DNA of 64,000 nt from Vibrio intestinalis (GTDB taxonomy: Bacteria; Pseudomonadota; Gammaproteobacteria; Enterobacterales; Vibrionaceae). Location: positions 210,184-274,183 of the forward strand of contig NZ_JANAVY020000002.1 in NCBI RefSeq assembly GCF_025195085.2. Direction: 5' to 3'. The position numbers and the translations under genes were made by a program. The notes beneath the pieces are model-generated. The model ran no database searches, had not been told where the DNA came from, and saw nothing but the letters and a program-made list of their open reading frames with translations. Shown piece by piece: positions 29,657 to 41,535 of the stretch; position 1 is the first letter of the stretch, and the number at the start of each line of letters is the position of its first letter.

Positions 29657-30520
29657 ATGGATATTGAATCGCTCAAGAGCTTTCTCGCTTTCGTTGAAAC
29701 GGGCAGTTTTACCCGTGCAGCCAAGCAGATTAACCGAACTCAATCTGCCTTTAGCGCTCAGATGCGCAAGCTCGAGCAAGAGCTAAATGTCAGCTTGTTT
29801 GAAAAAGAAGGCCGTAATCTTGTGCTGAGTGAAGCTGGGCTAGCACTACGCAGCCACGCCGAAAAGCTAGTCGGCATTCACAATCAAGCCATTCATCAGG
29901 TAAAGCGATACCAAGATAAGCATCCATTTCGACTAGGCTGCCCAGAAGATTACAACGATAAGATCCTGCCCTTAGTCATCCAAACCATTCAACAAGCTAA
30001 ACCTACTTGTTCGATTCAAGTATTCAGCGAGCCAAGTGTGAAACTAAGAGAATGGCTCGATGAAGGAAAACTGGATGCGGCGATTGTCACCAGAGCGCCA
30101 GATAGTGAAGAGGGTTATTGGCTCGCTAGCGATCAGGGCGTGTGGGTTACCAGTAAAAAGCACGCTATTAAACTGCACAGCAATAACCAGAAAGAAACCC
30201 TACCTATCGCTTTATATCAGACCGATTGTAAGTATCACGCCGCCGCGATTGATGGCCTAACGAAACGTGGTACCGAGTATCAGCTGTTGGCCTGCTGCAA
30301 TACCTCTTCAGCACTCAGAGCGATCATCAAGCAAGGGCTTGCTGTCGGTGCGATGGGCGCAATCAGTACTTGCGAAGAGTTAGAAGTACTGACAGACATG
30401 CCCCCGCTTCCTGCTGTCGACATCGTGCTGCTAACAGGCGCGAATGGACATCCATTGCTGGATAAAAGCTGTATTGAGCAGCTAACACAAAATTCAGAGA
30501 CAAAAAAGCCGACTCGATGA
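29657..30520 (+). CDS. LysR-family transcriptional regulator
   Basis: 287-residue regulator: DNA-binding helix-turn-helix at about 1-60 (LKSFLAFVETGSFTRAAKQINRTQSAFSAQMRKLE in outline) and an effector domain of the LysR substrate-binding type at about 90-280. It lies divergently from the GST gene and is the natural candidate to control it. Its TGA stop codon is inside the loop of the terminator hairpin that follows, a very tight gene end. The effector is unknown. Confidence 0.9.
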   Translation: MDIESLKSFLAFVETGSFTRAAKQINRTQSAFSAQMRKLEQELNVSLFEKEGRNLVLSEAGLALRSHAEKLVGIHNQAIHQVKRYQDKHPFRLGCPEDYNDKILPLVIQTIQQAKPTCSIQVFSEPSVKLREWLDEGKLDAAIVTRAPDSEEGYWLASDQGVWVTSKKHAIKLHSNNQKETLPIALYQTDCKYHAAAIDGLTKRGTEYQLLACCNTSSALRAIIKQGLAVGAMGAISTCEELEVLTDMPPLPAVDIVLLTGANGHPLLDKSCIEQLTQNSETKKPTR

Positions 30521-30531
30521 GTCGGCTTTTG
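30502..30531. terminator. Bidirectional terminator overlapping a stop codon
   Basis: 12-bp stem AAAAGCCGACTC / GAGTCGGCTTTT with a 3-base loop. The TGA of the upstream LysR gene (30518-30520) lies in the loop. The A-run on the other side provides a U-run for convergent serS on the minus strand. Confidence 0.92.
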
Positions 30532-30558
30532 AATTTTCTTCGCTTATCTCGCTTGAGA

Positions 30559-31920
<1,362 letters not shown>

Positions 31921-31957
31921 CTAAAAATATTAACCGAACAAATGTATCCAAATTTGG

Positions 31958-33307
31958 CTACTTTTCATAGCGCTTTTGTGGGCTATTTGCGTCTAAATTA
32001 GCCAAGTAATCTAACTTTTCGCCAATTTTGGTTTCTAAACCACGATTTGTCGGTTGATAGTACTGTGTGCCTAACATCTCAGGTGGCAAATATTGCTCCC
32101 CAGCTGCGTATGCTCCTGGCTCGTCATGGGCATAACGATATTCAGCGCCATAGCCAAGATCTTTCATCAAGTTAGTCGGCGCATTGCGTAAATGCACAGG
32201 CACTTCATATTCGGGTAGGTTGTGGGCGTCGGTCAGGGCTTGTTTCCAAGCGGTGTACACCGCATTACTTTTTGGTGCGCATGCTAGGTAAACAATCGCC
32301 TGTGCGATCGCTCGTTCACCTTCTGCTGGGCCAACACGGGTAAAGCAGTCCCAAGCAGAGAGAGCCACTTGCATTGCTCGTGGATCGGCATTGCCCACAT
32401 CCTCTGAAGCAATGGCTAAAAGGCGTCTTGCGATGTAAAGAGGGTCACACCCCGCGGCAATCATGCGAGCAGCCCAATATAGAGCCGCATCTGGGTTAGA
32501 GCCACGAATGGACTTGTGAACCGCAGAAATTAAGTCGTACCAAATGTCGCCCTTATTATCAAAGCGAGACACTTTCTCACCTGCCACTTCTGCGAGCAGT
32601 TGTAGGGTGATTTGCTTTTCGCCCTGCTCGTTCTCTTGCGCCATGTCATACAGAAGCTCAAGGTAGTTGAGCGACATACGAGCATCACCGTTAACGAGCT
32701 CTGCTAGGCGATCCAGCGCATTATCAACAAAGTTGGCTGTTACATTGCCTAGGCCACGCTCTTTATCGTTGATAGCTTGTTGCAAAGCCCGTTGAATATC
32801 TTCAGTCGCAAGCGAGGTTAACTTGTATACACGAGCGCGCGATAACAAAGCGTTGTTAAGCTCAAAGGATGGGTTCTCTGTGGTCGCGCCAATAAAGGTC
32901 ACGGTGCCATCTTCGATATGCGGTAAGAAGGCATCTTGCTGAGATTTATTGAAGCGATGCACCTCGTCAACAAACAAGATAGTGCGACGACCAGCCAGTT
33001 TGTTCTCTCGCGCTCGTTCAATTGCGGCGCGAATCTCTTTAACGCCCGAGGTCACTGCCGAGACACGTTCGACTTCGGCATTGGCGTAGTTCGCTGCAAC
33101 TTCGGCAAGGGTTGTTTTACCGGTGCCCGGAGGCCCCCATAAAATCATGGAGTGAATATGACCCGCTTCTAACGCGCGTCTTAACGGCTTGCCCTCACCC
33201 AATATATGCTGCTGACCAATGTATTGGTCTAACGTTTGCGGGCGCATTCTAGCAGCAAGGGGACGAAAATCTTCGTCCCCTGCAAAATCAAACGAGTAAT
33301 TACTCAC
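31958..33307 (-). CDS. rarA: Replication-associated recombination protein A
   Basis: AAA+ ATPase of the RarA/MgsA/WRNIP1 family, acting at stalled replication forks. Walker [14 protein letters not shown] is near residue 56, Walker [10 protein letters not shown] near 110, and sensor 1 [18 protein letters not shown] follows; the C-terminal MgsA tetramerisation domain (about 290-440) ends in the [18 protein letters not shown] segment. Length is 449 residues (E. coli 447). It begins 3 bases after lolA, so the two are cotranscribed, as in E. coli. Confidence 0.96.
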   Translation of the reverse strand: MSNYSFDFAGDEDFRPLAARMRPQTLDQYIGQQHILGEGKPLRRALEAGHIHSMILWGPPGTGKTTLAEVAANYANAEVERVSAVTSGVKEIRAAIERARENKLAGRRTILFVDEVHRFNKSQQDAFLPHIEDGTVTFIGATTENPSFELNNALLSRARVYKLTSLATEDIQRALQQAINDKERGLGNVTANFVDNALDRLAELVNGDARMSLNYLELLYDMAQENEQGEKQITLQLLAEVAGEKVSRFDNKGDIWYDLISAVHKSIRGSNPDAALYWAARMIAAGCDPLYIARRLLAIASEDVGNADPRAMQVALSAWDCFTRVGPAEGERAIAQAIVYLACAPKSNAVYTAWKQALTDAHNLPEYEVPVHLRNAPTNLMKDLGYGAEYRYAHDEPGAYAAGEQYLPPEMLGTQYYQPTNRGLETKIGEKLDYLANLDANSPQKRYEK

Positions 33308-33310
33308 AGA

Positions 33311-33910
33311 TTAATTCCTTTGGTCATCGACCTCTACACCATCTGGAATAGTAAAGCTAAAGCGATCGGCTTTTGGAGTTGCAAGGGTAATTTTGTTGAA
33401 CTTAAACTCACTTTTTTGGCCATCTTGTTCAATAACGCTAAAGCCCTGCACCGCGCCCTTGGCGTCAATTTCTACTTTGAATTGGCCTTGGTTGCTATCG
33501 ACGGCAGTTGGCGTCAACGTAAATACATCACCTTTTTGCACCACATGGTACGCATCCCAATCACTTGGTTTGTTGCGAGTTAGCAATACAAATGGCGTTT
33601 GTGCGGTTGCTTGCTCTTGCCAGTAAATGCTGACTTGCTCGATGAATGGGCTGTAATACCACAGCGTCTTACCATCAGACACTAATACGTTTTCATCTGG
33701 TGACAGGGTTGTCCAACGGAACAAACTAGGACGCGCTATCTCTACTTTGCCTTCACCTTCGGAGATCACATCCCCATCAGGGCTAGTTACCGTTTGAGAA
33801 AAGTCTGCACTGAAGCCATCACGCATTTGCAAACGCTGGTTCAGTTCATCTTTAGGTGCAGCGGAGGCAGTAAAACTCGCAGCTAATAACAATAAAAGGG
33901 CTTTCTTCAT
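33311..33910 (-). CDS. lolA: Outer-membrane lipoprotein carrier protein
   Basis: Periplasmic chaperone that takes lipoproteins from LolCDE to LolB. A cleavable signal peptide is obvious ([19 protein letters not shown], cleavage after ASA, about residue 17). The mature part keeps the family segments [19 protein letters not shown] and [14 protein letters not shown], which build the open barrel. Length is 199 residues (E. coli 203). In E. coli ftsK lies directly upstream; here a SEC-C protein gene takes that place. Confidence 0.95.
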   Translation of the reverse strand: MKKALLLLLAASFTASAAPKDELNQRLQMRDGFSADFSQTVTSPDGDVISEGEGKVEIARPSLFRWTTLSPDENVLVSDGKTLWYYSPFIEQVSIYWQEQATAQTPFVLLTRNKPSDWDAYHVVQKGDVFTLTPTAVDSNQGQFKVEIDAKGAVQGFSVIEQDGQKSEFKFNKITLATPKADRFSFTIPDGVEVDDQRN

Positions 33911-34011
33911 GTTTTCGTTCCTGAATGCATCGATAGAGAAATTATCCCTACCTTCATGTTCTGTATGACCAGCAAAAGCTCACTTGGTTCTTGAGGCGAA
34001 GCGGTAAAATA

Positions 34012-34626
34012 TTACTTACCGCAGCACTGCTTAAACTTTTTGCCGCTATCGCAATGGCACGGGTCATTACGACCGATCTCTTTAAATGGGTTTACGCTTT
34101 GACCTTTAGCACCCACCATCGCTTCGTCAGCCGCTTGTGCCACTTCGTTGATCATCAAATCAACTTGATCAAGTAAATCAGCCAGTGAAGGTGGAGTATC
34201 CACACCTGCTTGCTTCATCTGCTCTTGAGTTTGCTGCTCATCAATCGCCAACATGAACGTGGTTAGCATTGCTTGCAGCATACGCAGTGAACCATCACTG
34301 ATTTTCGTTTCCATCCATTGTGGCTCAATAGTTGGCCATAATGTCATGAAACCTTCAGAAAAATCGGCCAACCACTCACTCTTTTGCTCGTTATCAATCA
34401 AAGCAAGCAGTGAGTATTCATTACGTTTTAACAATCCAAATTGTTTATTAATCTGTTCCACAACTGGGCGATTCATTTGCTCAGCGTTATCGCCAAAAAT
34501 GTCGCCTAACCAAGATTCTGGTTGTAGCGGTTTAGTGGCTAAGTTAGCGGCCAGTACAACGCCTTCAATGAACATTGGAGATTCATCACAGCTCAGCGTG
34601 TCTAAAGCGATTAATTGATCAGTCAT
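34012..34626 (-). CDS. YecA/UPF0149-family protein with SEC-C metal-binding tail
   Basis: 204-residue soluble protein. The N-terminal 150 residues belong to the UPF0149/YecA helical family, and the C-terminus carries a SEC-C zinc motif (GRNDPCHCDSGKKFKQCCG), the same Cys-x-Cys-x8-Cys-Cys/His type that ends SecA. SecA-like tails and YecA proteins have been tied to ribosome-associated or Sec-linked roles, so a role near protein export or quality control is plausible but not shown. It is 101 bases upstream of lolA on the same strand. Confidence 0.88.
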   Translation of the reverse strand: MTDQLIALDTLSCDESPMFIEGVVLAANLATKPLQPESWLGDIFGDNAEQMNRPVVEQINKQFGLLKRNEYSLLALIDNEQKSEWLADFSEGFMTLWPTIEPQWMETKISDGSLRMLQAMLTTFMLAIDEQQTQEQMKQAGVDTPPSLADLLDQVDLMINEVAQAADEAMVGAKGQSVNPFKEIGRNDPCHCDSGKKFKQCCGK

Positions 34627-34823
34627 AAGATTGTTATATTAGCGTCAGTTTAATTAAGCGAGGGATTATACCTTGCCTACCCTGCTGGGTCACTTGTGTA
34701 TTGAACAAGATAGCCTAGGCTTGATGAATCTCAACTGAACAAAACTGTTATCTGGCCTATATTCGTGACTTCCGCTAGTGAAATCATTAGAATCACGCCT
34801 CCTGATTTTATGGCGTTTGAGAT

Positions 34824-35780
34824 ATGCGAGTAGTTTTAGGCCCGATGGAGGGCGTTTTAGATCACCTGATGCGTGAGATCTTAACTGATATCAACGACTA
34901 CGATCTCTGTGTGACAGAGTTCGTGCGTGTGATCGATCAAAAACTGCCTGAGCATGTTTTCAAGCGCTTATGCCCTGAGCTAGACCAAGGTTCGCAAACC
35001 AAATCTGGTGTACCTGTTCATATCCAACTGCTTGGTCAAGACCCACATTGGATGGCGGAAAACGCTGTGATGGCGGCAGATTTAGGCGCGCGCGGCATCG
35101 ATCTTAACTTTGGTTGCCCGGCCAAGTTGGTCAATCGAAGCAAAGGTGGCGCAGCGCTATTGCAGCATCCTGAGCTAATCCATCAGGTAGTCAAAGCCTG
35201 TCGTGATGCCGTTGATGAATCGATTCCAGTTACAGCAAAAATACGCTTAGGTTGGGAAAACCCTGAAGACTGTTTTGAAATCGTCAGCGCGATTGAGTCG
35301 GCGGGTGCAAACGAACTGACGGTACATGCTCGTACCAAAACTGGCGGTTACAAGGCGAGTGAAATCAAATGGGATTACATTAACCAAATTCGCCAACGCA
35401 GCTCTATTCCGCTGATTGCTAATGGCGAAATCTGGAACTACCAAGACGGCCAAAGCTGTATTGAAACCACGGGTGTAGACTCACTGATGGTATGTCGAGG
35501 CGCATTCAACGTGCCGAACCTAGGTAATGTGGTCAAACACAACCACAAAGAGATGCCGTGGGAAGAAGTAGTAGAGCTACTGTTAGTTTACTCTCGCTAT
35601 GAAATGAAAGGCGACAAAGGCCTCTACTACCCTAACCGCGTCAAACAATGGTTTGCTTACTTGCGCCAGCAATACCCACAAGCCGCTGAGCTATTTAGAG
35701 AAATTCGCACCTTCAACAAAGCGGATCCGATTGTTGAATACATCACGCGCTACCGCGATGAGCTTGTTGCCGATAAATAG
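34824..35780 (+). CDS. dusC: tRNA-dihydrouridine(16) synthase DusC
   Basis: FMN-dependent reductase that converts uridine 16 of tRNA to dihydrouridine. The TIM-barrel core starts with VVLGPMEGVLD, and the catalytic Cys is Cys98 in LNFGCPAKLVN, the same number as in E. coli DusC. HARTKTGGYKA is the conserved phosphate/FMN-binding region, and IANGEIWNYQ and RGAFNVPNL complete the FMN site. The sequence is closer to DusC than to DusA or DusB (for instance DYDLCVTEFVRVIDQ). Length is 318 residues (E. coli 315). It is monocistronic. Confidence 0.95.
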   Translation: MRVVLGPMEGVLDHLMREILTDINDYDLCVTEFVRVIDQKLPEHVFKRLCPELDQGSQTKSGVPVHIQLLGQDPHWMAENAVMAADLGARGIDLNFGCPAKLVNRSKGGAALLQHPELIHQVVKACRDAVDESIPVTAKIRLGWENPEDCFEIVSAIESAGANELTVHARTKTGGYKASEIKWDYINQIRQRSSIPLIANGEIWNYQDGQSCIETTGVDSLMVCRGAFNVPNLGNVVKHNHKEMPWEEVVELLLVYSRYEMKGDKGLYYPNRVKQWFAYLRQQYPQAAELFREIRTFNKADPIVEYITRYRDELVADK

Positions 35781-35828
35781 CAACCAAGCAGAAATAACAG
35801 CTAAGTAGAAATAGCTACAAAAACTAGA

Positions 35829-35860
35829 AAGCCCTATCAAACTCGATAGGGCTTTTACTT
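35829..35860. terminator. Terminator between convergent dusC and the ABC transporter operon
   Basis: 10-bp stem AAGCCCTATC / GATAGGGCTT with a 6-base loop and T-run; on the minus strand a weaker U-rich tail follows. It ends dusC and probably also the transporter operon. Confidence 0.88.
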
Positions 35861-35881
35861 TTCTATGAACGTTAAACCTGA

Positions 35882-36676
35882 CTAATTGAGTAACAAACTG
35901 TCGTCAGCTAACTCTTCGCCGCGCACCTTAGAGAACATCTCTAACAGATCTGGCACTTGCATGTTTGCTCGCTGCTCACCTGCGACATCAAGAACGATTT
36001 CACCTTGGTGCAGCATGACGGTTCTATCTCCACATGCGAGCGCATCTTTCATTGAGTGAGTCACCATCATTACCGTCAAATTGAACTCTTTAACGATACG
36101 TTTGGTCAAATCAATGATGAATGCAGCCATTCGCGGATCTAACGCTGCGGTATGCTCATCAAGTAATAACAGCTTGCTGTCTGTCAATGTTGCCATCACC
36201 AAGCTAACCGCTTGCCTTTGACCGCCTGATAGCAAACCAATGTTGTCACCGAGGCGATCTTCTAGCCCCAAGCCGAGAATGCTAATTCGCTCTTGGAACA
36301 ATTTACGACGCTTGGACGACAACGAATGGCTCCAACCACGGCGTTTACCACGCATATAGGCCAAGGCCATGTTTTCTTCGATGGTTAAATCGCCACATGT
36401 ACCCGCCAAAGGGTCTTGGAATACGCGCGCACATTGCGTCGCACGCTGAGCGACCGTTTGCCGAGTCACATCGCTCTCGTCGATGAGGACTCGTCCGCCA
36501 ACCATTGGGGTTTCACCAGTGACAGCGCCTAATAGAGTCGATTTACCAGCCCCATTGGAGCCAATCACAGTCAAAAATTGATGTTCTGGTACTTCTAATG
36601 TCACCCCTTTCAGGGCGCGATTTTCTAAAATAGTGCCGGGGTTAAACGTCACTTGAATATCTTCTAAACGAATCAT
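35882..36676 (-). CDS. ABC transporter ATPase (TrpZ-like, COG1101)
   Basis: 264-residue ATPase of the three-component transporter encoded here. Walker A GSNGAGKSTLL is near residue 40, the signature is LLSGGQRQAVSL near 145, Walker B LLLLDEHTAALD near 170, and the switch His is in VTHSMKDAL. It belongs to the group whose partners are a COG4120 permease and a COG2984 binding protein, typified by TrpXYZ of streptococci, for which tryptophan is the substrate. The ATG overlaps the permease stop codon by four bases (ATGA), so translation is coupled. Confidence 0.93.
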   Translation of the reverse strand: MIRLEDIQVTFNPGTILENRALKGVTLEVPEHQFLTVIGSNGAGKSTLLGAVTGETPMVGGRVLIDESDVTRQTVAQRATQCARVFQDPLAGTCGDLTIEENMALAYMRGKRRGWSHSLSSKRRKLFQERISILGLGLEDRLGDNIGLLSGGQRQAVSLVMATLTDSKLLLLDEHTAALDPRMAAFIIDLTKRIVKEFNLTVMMVTHSMKDALACGDRTVMLHQGEIVLDVAGEQRANMQVPDLLEMFSKVRGEELADDSLLLN

Positions 36677-37614
36677 ACCGCCTCTCCTGATCCTTTACTT
36701 ATCTTCGCCGATGCTTTGCCCGTCGCAGGGCTAAGCTTTTTTGCACGAAGATTGCTCCGAATCTTAGGAGCGATAAGCGCAATGGCTACCAATACAGCCG
36801 TCACTAGGTTTAGATCCGATGCTTGTAAGCCAAACATTCCGGTACTTAAGGCAAAGGCGACCGCAAGTCGATATAACACAGAGCCGACAACGACAGCGAC
36901 AACCGCCACCCAAATCTTACGACCGGGTATTAGAGTTTGCCCAAGAATGACCGCCGCTAGACCAACCACAATCGTACCGACGCCTGAGGTGACATCCGCA
37001 AAGCTATTGGTTTGAGCAAACAGCGCGCCTGCAAAGCCAACAAAGCCATTCGACAAAGCCAAACCAAAATAGGTGTAGAACGAAGTACTTGCACCTTGGG
37101 CGGAGACCATACGTGAGTTAACACCAGTGGCTCTAAGGCCCAAGCCAAAGTCGCTGTTTAATAGTCGAACCACAAACCAAGAAGAGATGAGTACTAACAC
37201 GCCGACCACTAGAGGACGGATATAAACCGGATCGCCCATGGCTTCGAAAGGAGTCAGAATTGTTTCTTCTCCTAATAGCGCCATATTTGGACGCCCCATA
37301 ATACGGATATTGATAGAAAAGGCTGCGATCATGGTAAGAATAGAGGCTAAAAGATGCAAAATGCCGCATCTCACTGCGAGAAATGCCGTGACCCAGCCTG
37401 TCGCTGCACCGGCCAAAATCGCCATACCTGTCGCTACCCAAGGGTTGATACCAGCAACAATTGCCGTAGCTGCAACGGCCGCTCCCATAGGGAAACTGCC
37501 ATCAACACTCAAATCAGGGAAATCGAGCACGCGGAACGTTAGGTAGACGCCCAAAGCCACAAGGCCATAGAGCAAACCAATCTCAAGCGCGCCAAAAAAA
37601 GCAAAAGCAGACAT
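36673..37614 (-). CDS. ABC transporter permease (TrpY-like, COG4120)
   Basis: 313-residue integral membrane protein with about eight or nine hydrophobic segments, similar to branched-chain amino-acid permeases (FRVLDFPDLSVDGSFPMG, GFAGALFAQTNSFADV). The frame opens at 37647; the ATG at 37614 is preferred because AAGGAG lies 5 bases before it. Its last bases overlap the ATPase start. As for the related streptococcal TrpY, tryptophan or another amino acid is the likely cargo; the substrate cannot be proven from sequence. Confidence 0.92.
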   Translation of the reverse strand: MSAFAFFGALEIGLLYGLVALGVYLTFRVLDFPDLSVDGSFPMGAAVAATAIVAGINPWVATGMAILAGAATGWVTAFLAVRCGILHLLASILTMIAAFSINIRIMGRPNMALLGEETILTPFEAMGDPVYIRPLVVGVLVLISSWFVVRLLNSDFGLGLRATGVNSRMVSAQGASTSFYTYFGLALSNGFVGFAGALFAQTNSFADVTSGVGTIVVGLAAVILGQTLIPGRKIWVAVVAVVVGSVLYRLAVAFALSTGMFGLQASDLNLVTAVLVAIALIAPKIRSNLRAKKLSPATGKASAKISKGSGEAV

Positions 37615-37719
37615 ACATACTCCTTCTCTGCTTGATGCCAAGGCCACCAGCTAAATAGGCCAGTCGCCAAAGCTTAAGGTGGGTAAATTCCTTTACCCAC
37701 TAACCATGCTTTAAGTGTA

Positions 37720-38685
37720 TTACTTAACGCTTGTTGCGCGCTCTAATACCGCTTGAGGAACTTCAACACCCAGTTTCGCTGCGGCTGTCTTGTTGATAGC
37801 CAAATCAGAACCTTTTGCGACACGTACATCAAGAGAACCTGGCTCAACGCCTTGCAAGATAGCCGCGACGTAATCAGCGGTTTGTACACCAACTTGGTAG
37901 TAATCAAAACCTAGGCTCGCAATCGCCCCCTTTTCAACGTATGACGTCGCACCGCCAAATACTGGGGTTTTGGCTTGGTTTGCCGCAACAATCATACCTT
38001 CAATCGCACTTGCTACTGTGTTATCAGTTGGTGCGTAGATAACGTCAGATTTTGCCGCAATCGCTTGAGTGGCTGATTGAACATCGGCACTTTTTAGTGC
38101 GGTCGCCTCTACAACTTCAATACCTTGTGCTTTTGCGCTCTCTTTCAGTAGGTCAACAAGAGTGACAGCATTTGCTTCACCCGGGTTAAACACCACACCG
38201 ATAGATTTTACGTTAGGTAGGATCTCTTTAATCAACTCAACATGTTGGCTAACTGGAGACAAGTCAGAAAGGCCAGTCACATTTTTACCCGGCTGCTCTA
38301 ACTGGCTGACCAGCTTTGCACCTACTGGATCGGTTACAGCGGTAAATACCACTGGGATGTCGCGGGTAGCGGAAACTAGAGCTTGGGCCGTAGGCGTTGC
38401 AATGCCGACTAATACATCTGGGCGCTCACCAACAAACTGACGAGCGATTTGCACTGCAATCGCAGGGTTGCCCTGCGCAGTTTTGTAATCAAATTCGAGG
38501 TTCTTTCCTTGCTCATAGCCTTTGGCTTTTAGACCATCGACCAAACCTTGACGTGTTGCATCGAGTGCTGGGTGCTCAACAATCTGAGAAACCGCTACGG
38601 TGGCTGTTTTAGCCATGATGCTACCTGAAGAAAGTAATGCCACACCGGCAAGAACGGCGGTTGCGATGACTTTTCCTGCTTTCAT
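37720..38685 (-). CDS. ABC transporter substrate-binding protein (TrpX-like, COG2984)
   Basis: 321-residue periplasmic binding protein. The signal peptide is MKAGKVIATAVLAGVALLSS followed by a GSIMA-type cleavage region at about residue 25. The mature part is the DUF534/TrpX type-I fold (TVAVSQIVEHPALDATRQGL, VVFTAVTDPVGAKLV, VIYAPTDNTVAS). It is the first gene of the operon with the permease and ATPase genes, 105 bases apart. A TrpR-like box lies 86-101 bases upstream of the start, which supports tryptophan as the likely substrate. Confidence 0.92.
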   Translation of the reverse strand: MKAGKVIATAVLAGVALLSSGSIMAKTATVAVSQIVEHPALDATRQGLVDGLKAKGYEQGKNLEFDYKTAQGNPAIAVQIARQFVGERPDVLVGIATPTAQALVSATRDIPVVFTAVTDPVGAKLVSQLEQPGKNVTGLSDLSPVSQHVELIKEILPNVKSIGVVFNPGEANAVTLVDLLKESAKAQGIEVVEATALKSADVQSATQAIAAKSDVIYAPTDNTVASAIEGMIVAANQAKTPVFGGATSYVEKGAIASLGFDYYQVGVQTADYVAAILQGVEPGSLDVRVAKGSDLAINKTAAAKLGVEVPQAVLERATSVK

Positions 38686-38770
38686 CTTAACTCCTTGATT
38701 TAAGCAATGACTGGGATGTTGTGTGTTTGCCTTACCTTTCTGAATTGCGAGGTATTTGGCTTATTTAATT

Positions 38771-38786
38771 ATTAGTTAATTTGTAC
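38771..38786. promoter_or_regulatory. TrpR-like operator candidate
   Basis: ATTAGTTAATTTGTAC matches 13 of 16 positions of the E. coli TrpR operator core (ACTAGTTAACTAGTAC). It lies 86-101 bases upstream of the TrpX-like binding-protein gene, a fitting promoter position. The local sequence is AT-rich, so chance similarity is possible; the call rests on position and target. Confidence 0.45.
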
Positions 38787-38884
38787 ACTTATTGCGCACA
38801 GCTTTAATTATTACCAATAAGTTAAACAAATTGGAAGCAAGATTTAACATCCAATCAACAAAAGGAGAGATGGGTATTTATCGC

Positions 38885-38910
38885 TTGGTATTGCGCTATC
38901 GCAATACCAA
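38885..38910 (-). repeat. Inverted repeat after the methyltransferase gene
   Basis: Perfect 11-bp arms TTGGTATTGCG / CGCAATACCAA with loop CTAT, 11 bases past the stop codon of the methyltransferase gene. No U-run follows on either strand, so it is either a weak terminator or an RNA 3'-end stabiliser. Confidence 0.6.
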
Positions 38911-38920
38911 AAGAGAGCAG

Positions 38921-40117
38921 TCACACGTTACGCTGTGCGTGAATCAATAAGTTTCTAGGCGTGGTTGCGCGAGAGCAAAACTCGCTCACCGACACTTGAT
39001 AACCATTTTGTTGCAGGTATAACGCTTTATCTAGCACCAACCACATTTCCAAACCGCGCTTGAACAGTTGTTGCACTAAGCTAAGGCGCTCCATCTGCCA
39101 GTAGCGTTGTTGCCCTCGCTCAAAATAGCCGTCAAAGTCGACTTGAGGCAGATTAAGTTGCTTTTTCTCAGCCGCCCATTGGCAAAACGGTTCAAAACCC
39201 TCTGAAAGTAGTGACTTTTTAATACTTGGTATTGGTGTGTATTGCTGGTGGCCAAGCTGCTCGCGTAGCAAGAGTTCAAACCCCAAACGGTAACTCATTT
39301 CTAAAAACCGGTGACGTTTCACACGTTCGCCGCCAGTGACCAATTCCTGTAAAGGAATTCGCAACTCTTGCTGAGTCAATGCCAGTTCCGAAGCCTGCCC
39401 CTGCTTGGATAACGCTTGGTAGTCGTCATCTTTAATCAGATGATAACAACAAGGAGAAATGGTCATTGCTGGTAAGTGATGAGTTACCCCATGCTTAAGT
39501 AATGTTACATGCAGGTCGCCACAAGCATGCAGAGCCACCGCATGTTGCTTATCATTGAAGACTTGCTTAGCTGATTCATCAAACGCATCACCCTGTACAA
39601 ACTGCATAGGAAGATGCTGTTTATCGGCCTCTTGTTGGCCTGACTCGCACAAGGCATGCTGAAACTCAAAGCTGGTTACCTTCTCACCGCTTTGGCTCGC
39701 AAGAATACGACCTAAGAACCCTTTGCCAGAACACCACTCTAACCATTCTTTGCCATGATGCTGCGCCAGCGCCGCCTCTCCCATTGATACAATTTGAGCA
39801 AGCTTGCGACCCGGCACGCCGGAATCAACACCACGAGCCAGTTGCAGGCCGTGATTAGGTAACTCAGGTACATAAAGGCTAGCCAAATGGCTTTTTAACT
39901 CAGGGAAAAATCGACCTATATGGTCAAACAATAATGACGAGTCCTGCTTATACTGCTCGATTTGTAGCTCAGATAGTGTGCTAAGCCACGAGCACAATTC
40001 AGGATGGGTTTGTTGCCATAAAAGCGCGTCGGAAAAACTGGCGAAAAACGGCTCAAAGCGCCAGTACTGTTGGTGCTTGATTAGAAATGAATCGATAGAT
40101 TGGAAAAGGTGTTGCAT
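38921..40117 (-). CDS. SAM-dependent methyltransferase (Methyltransf_32-like)
   Basis: 398-residue protein with a Rossmann-type methyltransferase domain at about 120-260: EWCSGKGFLGRILA is motif I (SAM-binding loop) and the later LHACGDLHVTLL and ISPCCYHL segments are typical of the family shared with GSTCD-like and RNA-methyltransferase-like proteins. The N-terminal 110 residues and the C-terminal 120 are family-specific and helical. The substrate is unknown; nucleic-acid substrates are the best guess. The frame opens at 40144; ATG 40117 has GAGGG upstream and is preferred. It follows cysB by 81 bases on the same strand. Confidence 0.85.
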   Translation of the reverse strand: MQHLFQSIDSFLIKHQQYWRFEPFFASFSDALLWQQTHPELCSWLSTLSELQIEQYKQDSSLLFDHIGRFFPELKSHLASLYVPELPNHGLQLARGVDSGVPGRKLAQIVSMGEAALAQHHGKEWLEWCSGKGFLGRILASQSGEKVTSFEFQHALCESGQQEADKQHLPMQFVQGDAFDESAKQVFNDKQHAVALHACGDLHVTLLKHGVTHHLPAMTISPCCYHLIKDDDYQALSKQGQASELALTQQELRIPLQELVTGGERVKRHRFLEMSYRLGFELLLREQLGHQQYTPIPSIKKSLLSEGFEPFCQWAAEKKQLNLPQVDFDGYFERGQQRYWQMERLSLVQQLFKRGLEMWLVLDKALYLQQNGYQVSVSEFCSRATTPRNLLIHAQRNV

Positions 40118-40197
40118 GCTTCCCTCTAGGGATCTTAGGTTCATCTGACCTGAGTAAGCCTTTATTTTAGAGGGAAGCGGCGAGTTTTGATAGCGGT

Positions 40198-41535
<1,338 letters not shown>

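Noticed and set aside
38885..38910. Typical Rho-independent terminator after the methyltransferase gene
   Set aside because: The stem is perfect but no U-run follows on either strand, so it is listed only as an inverted repeat.
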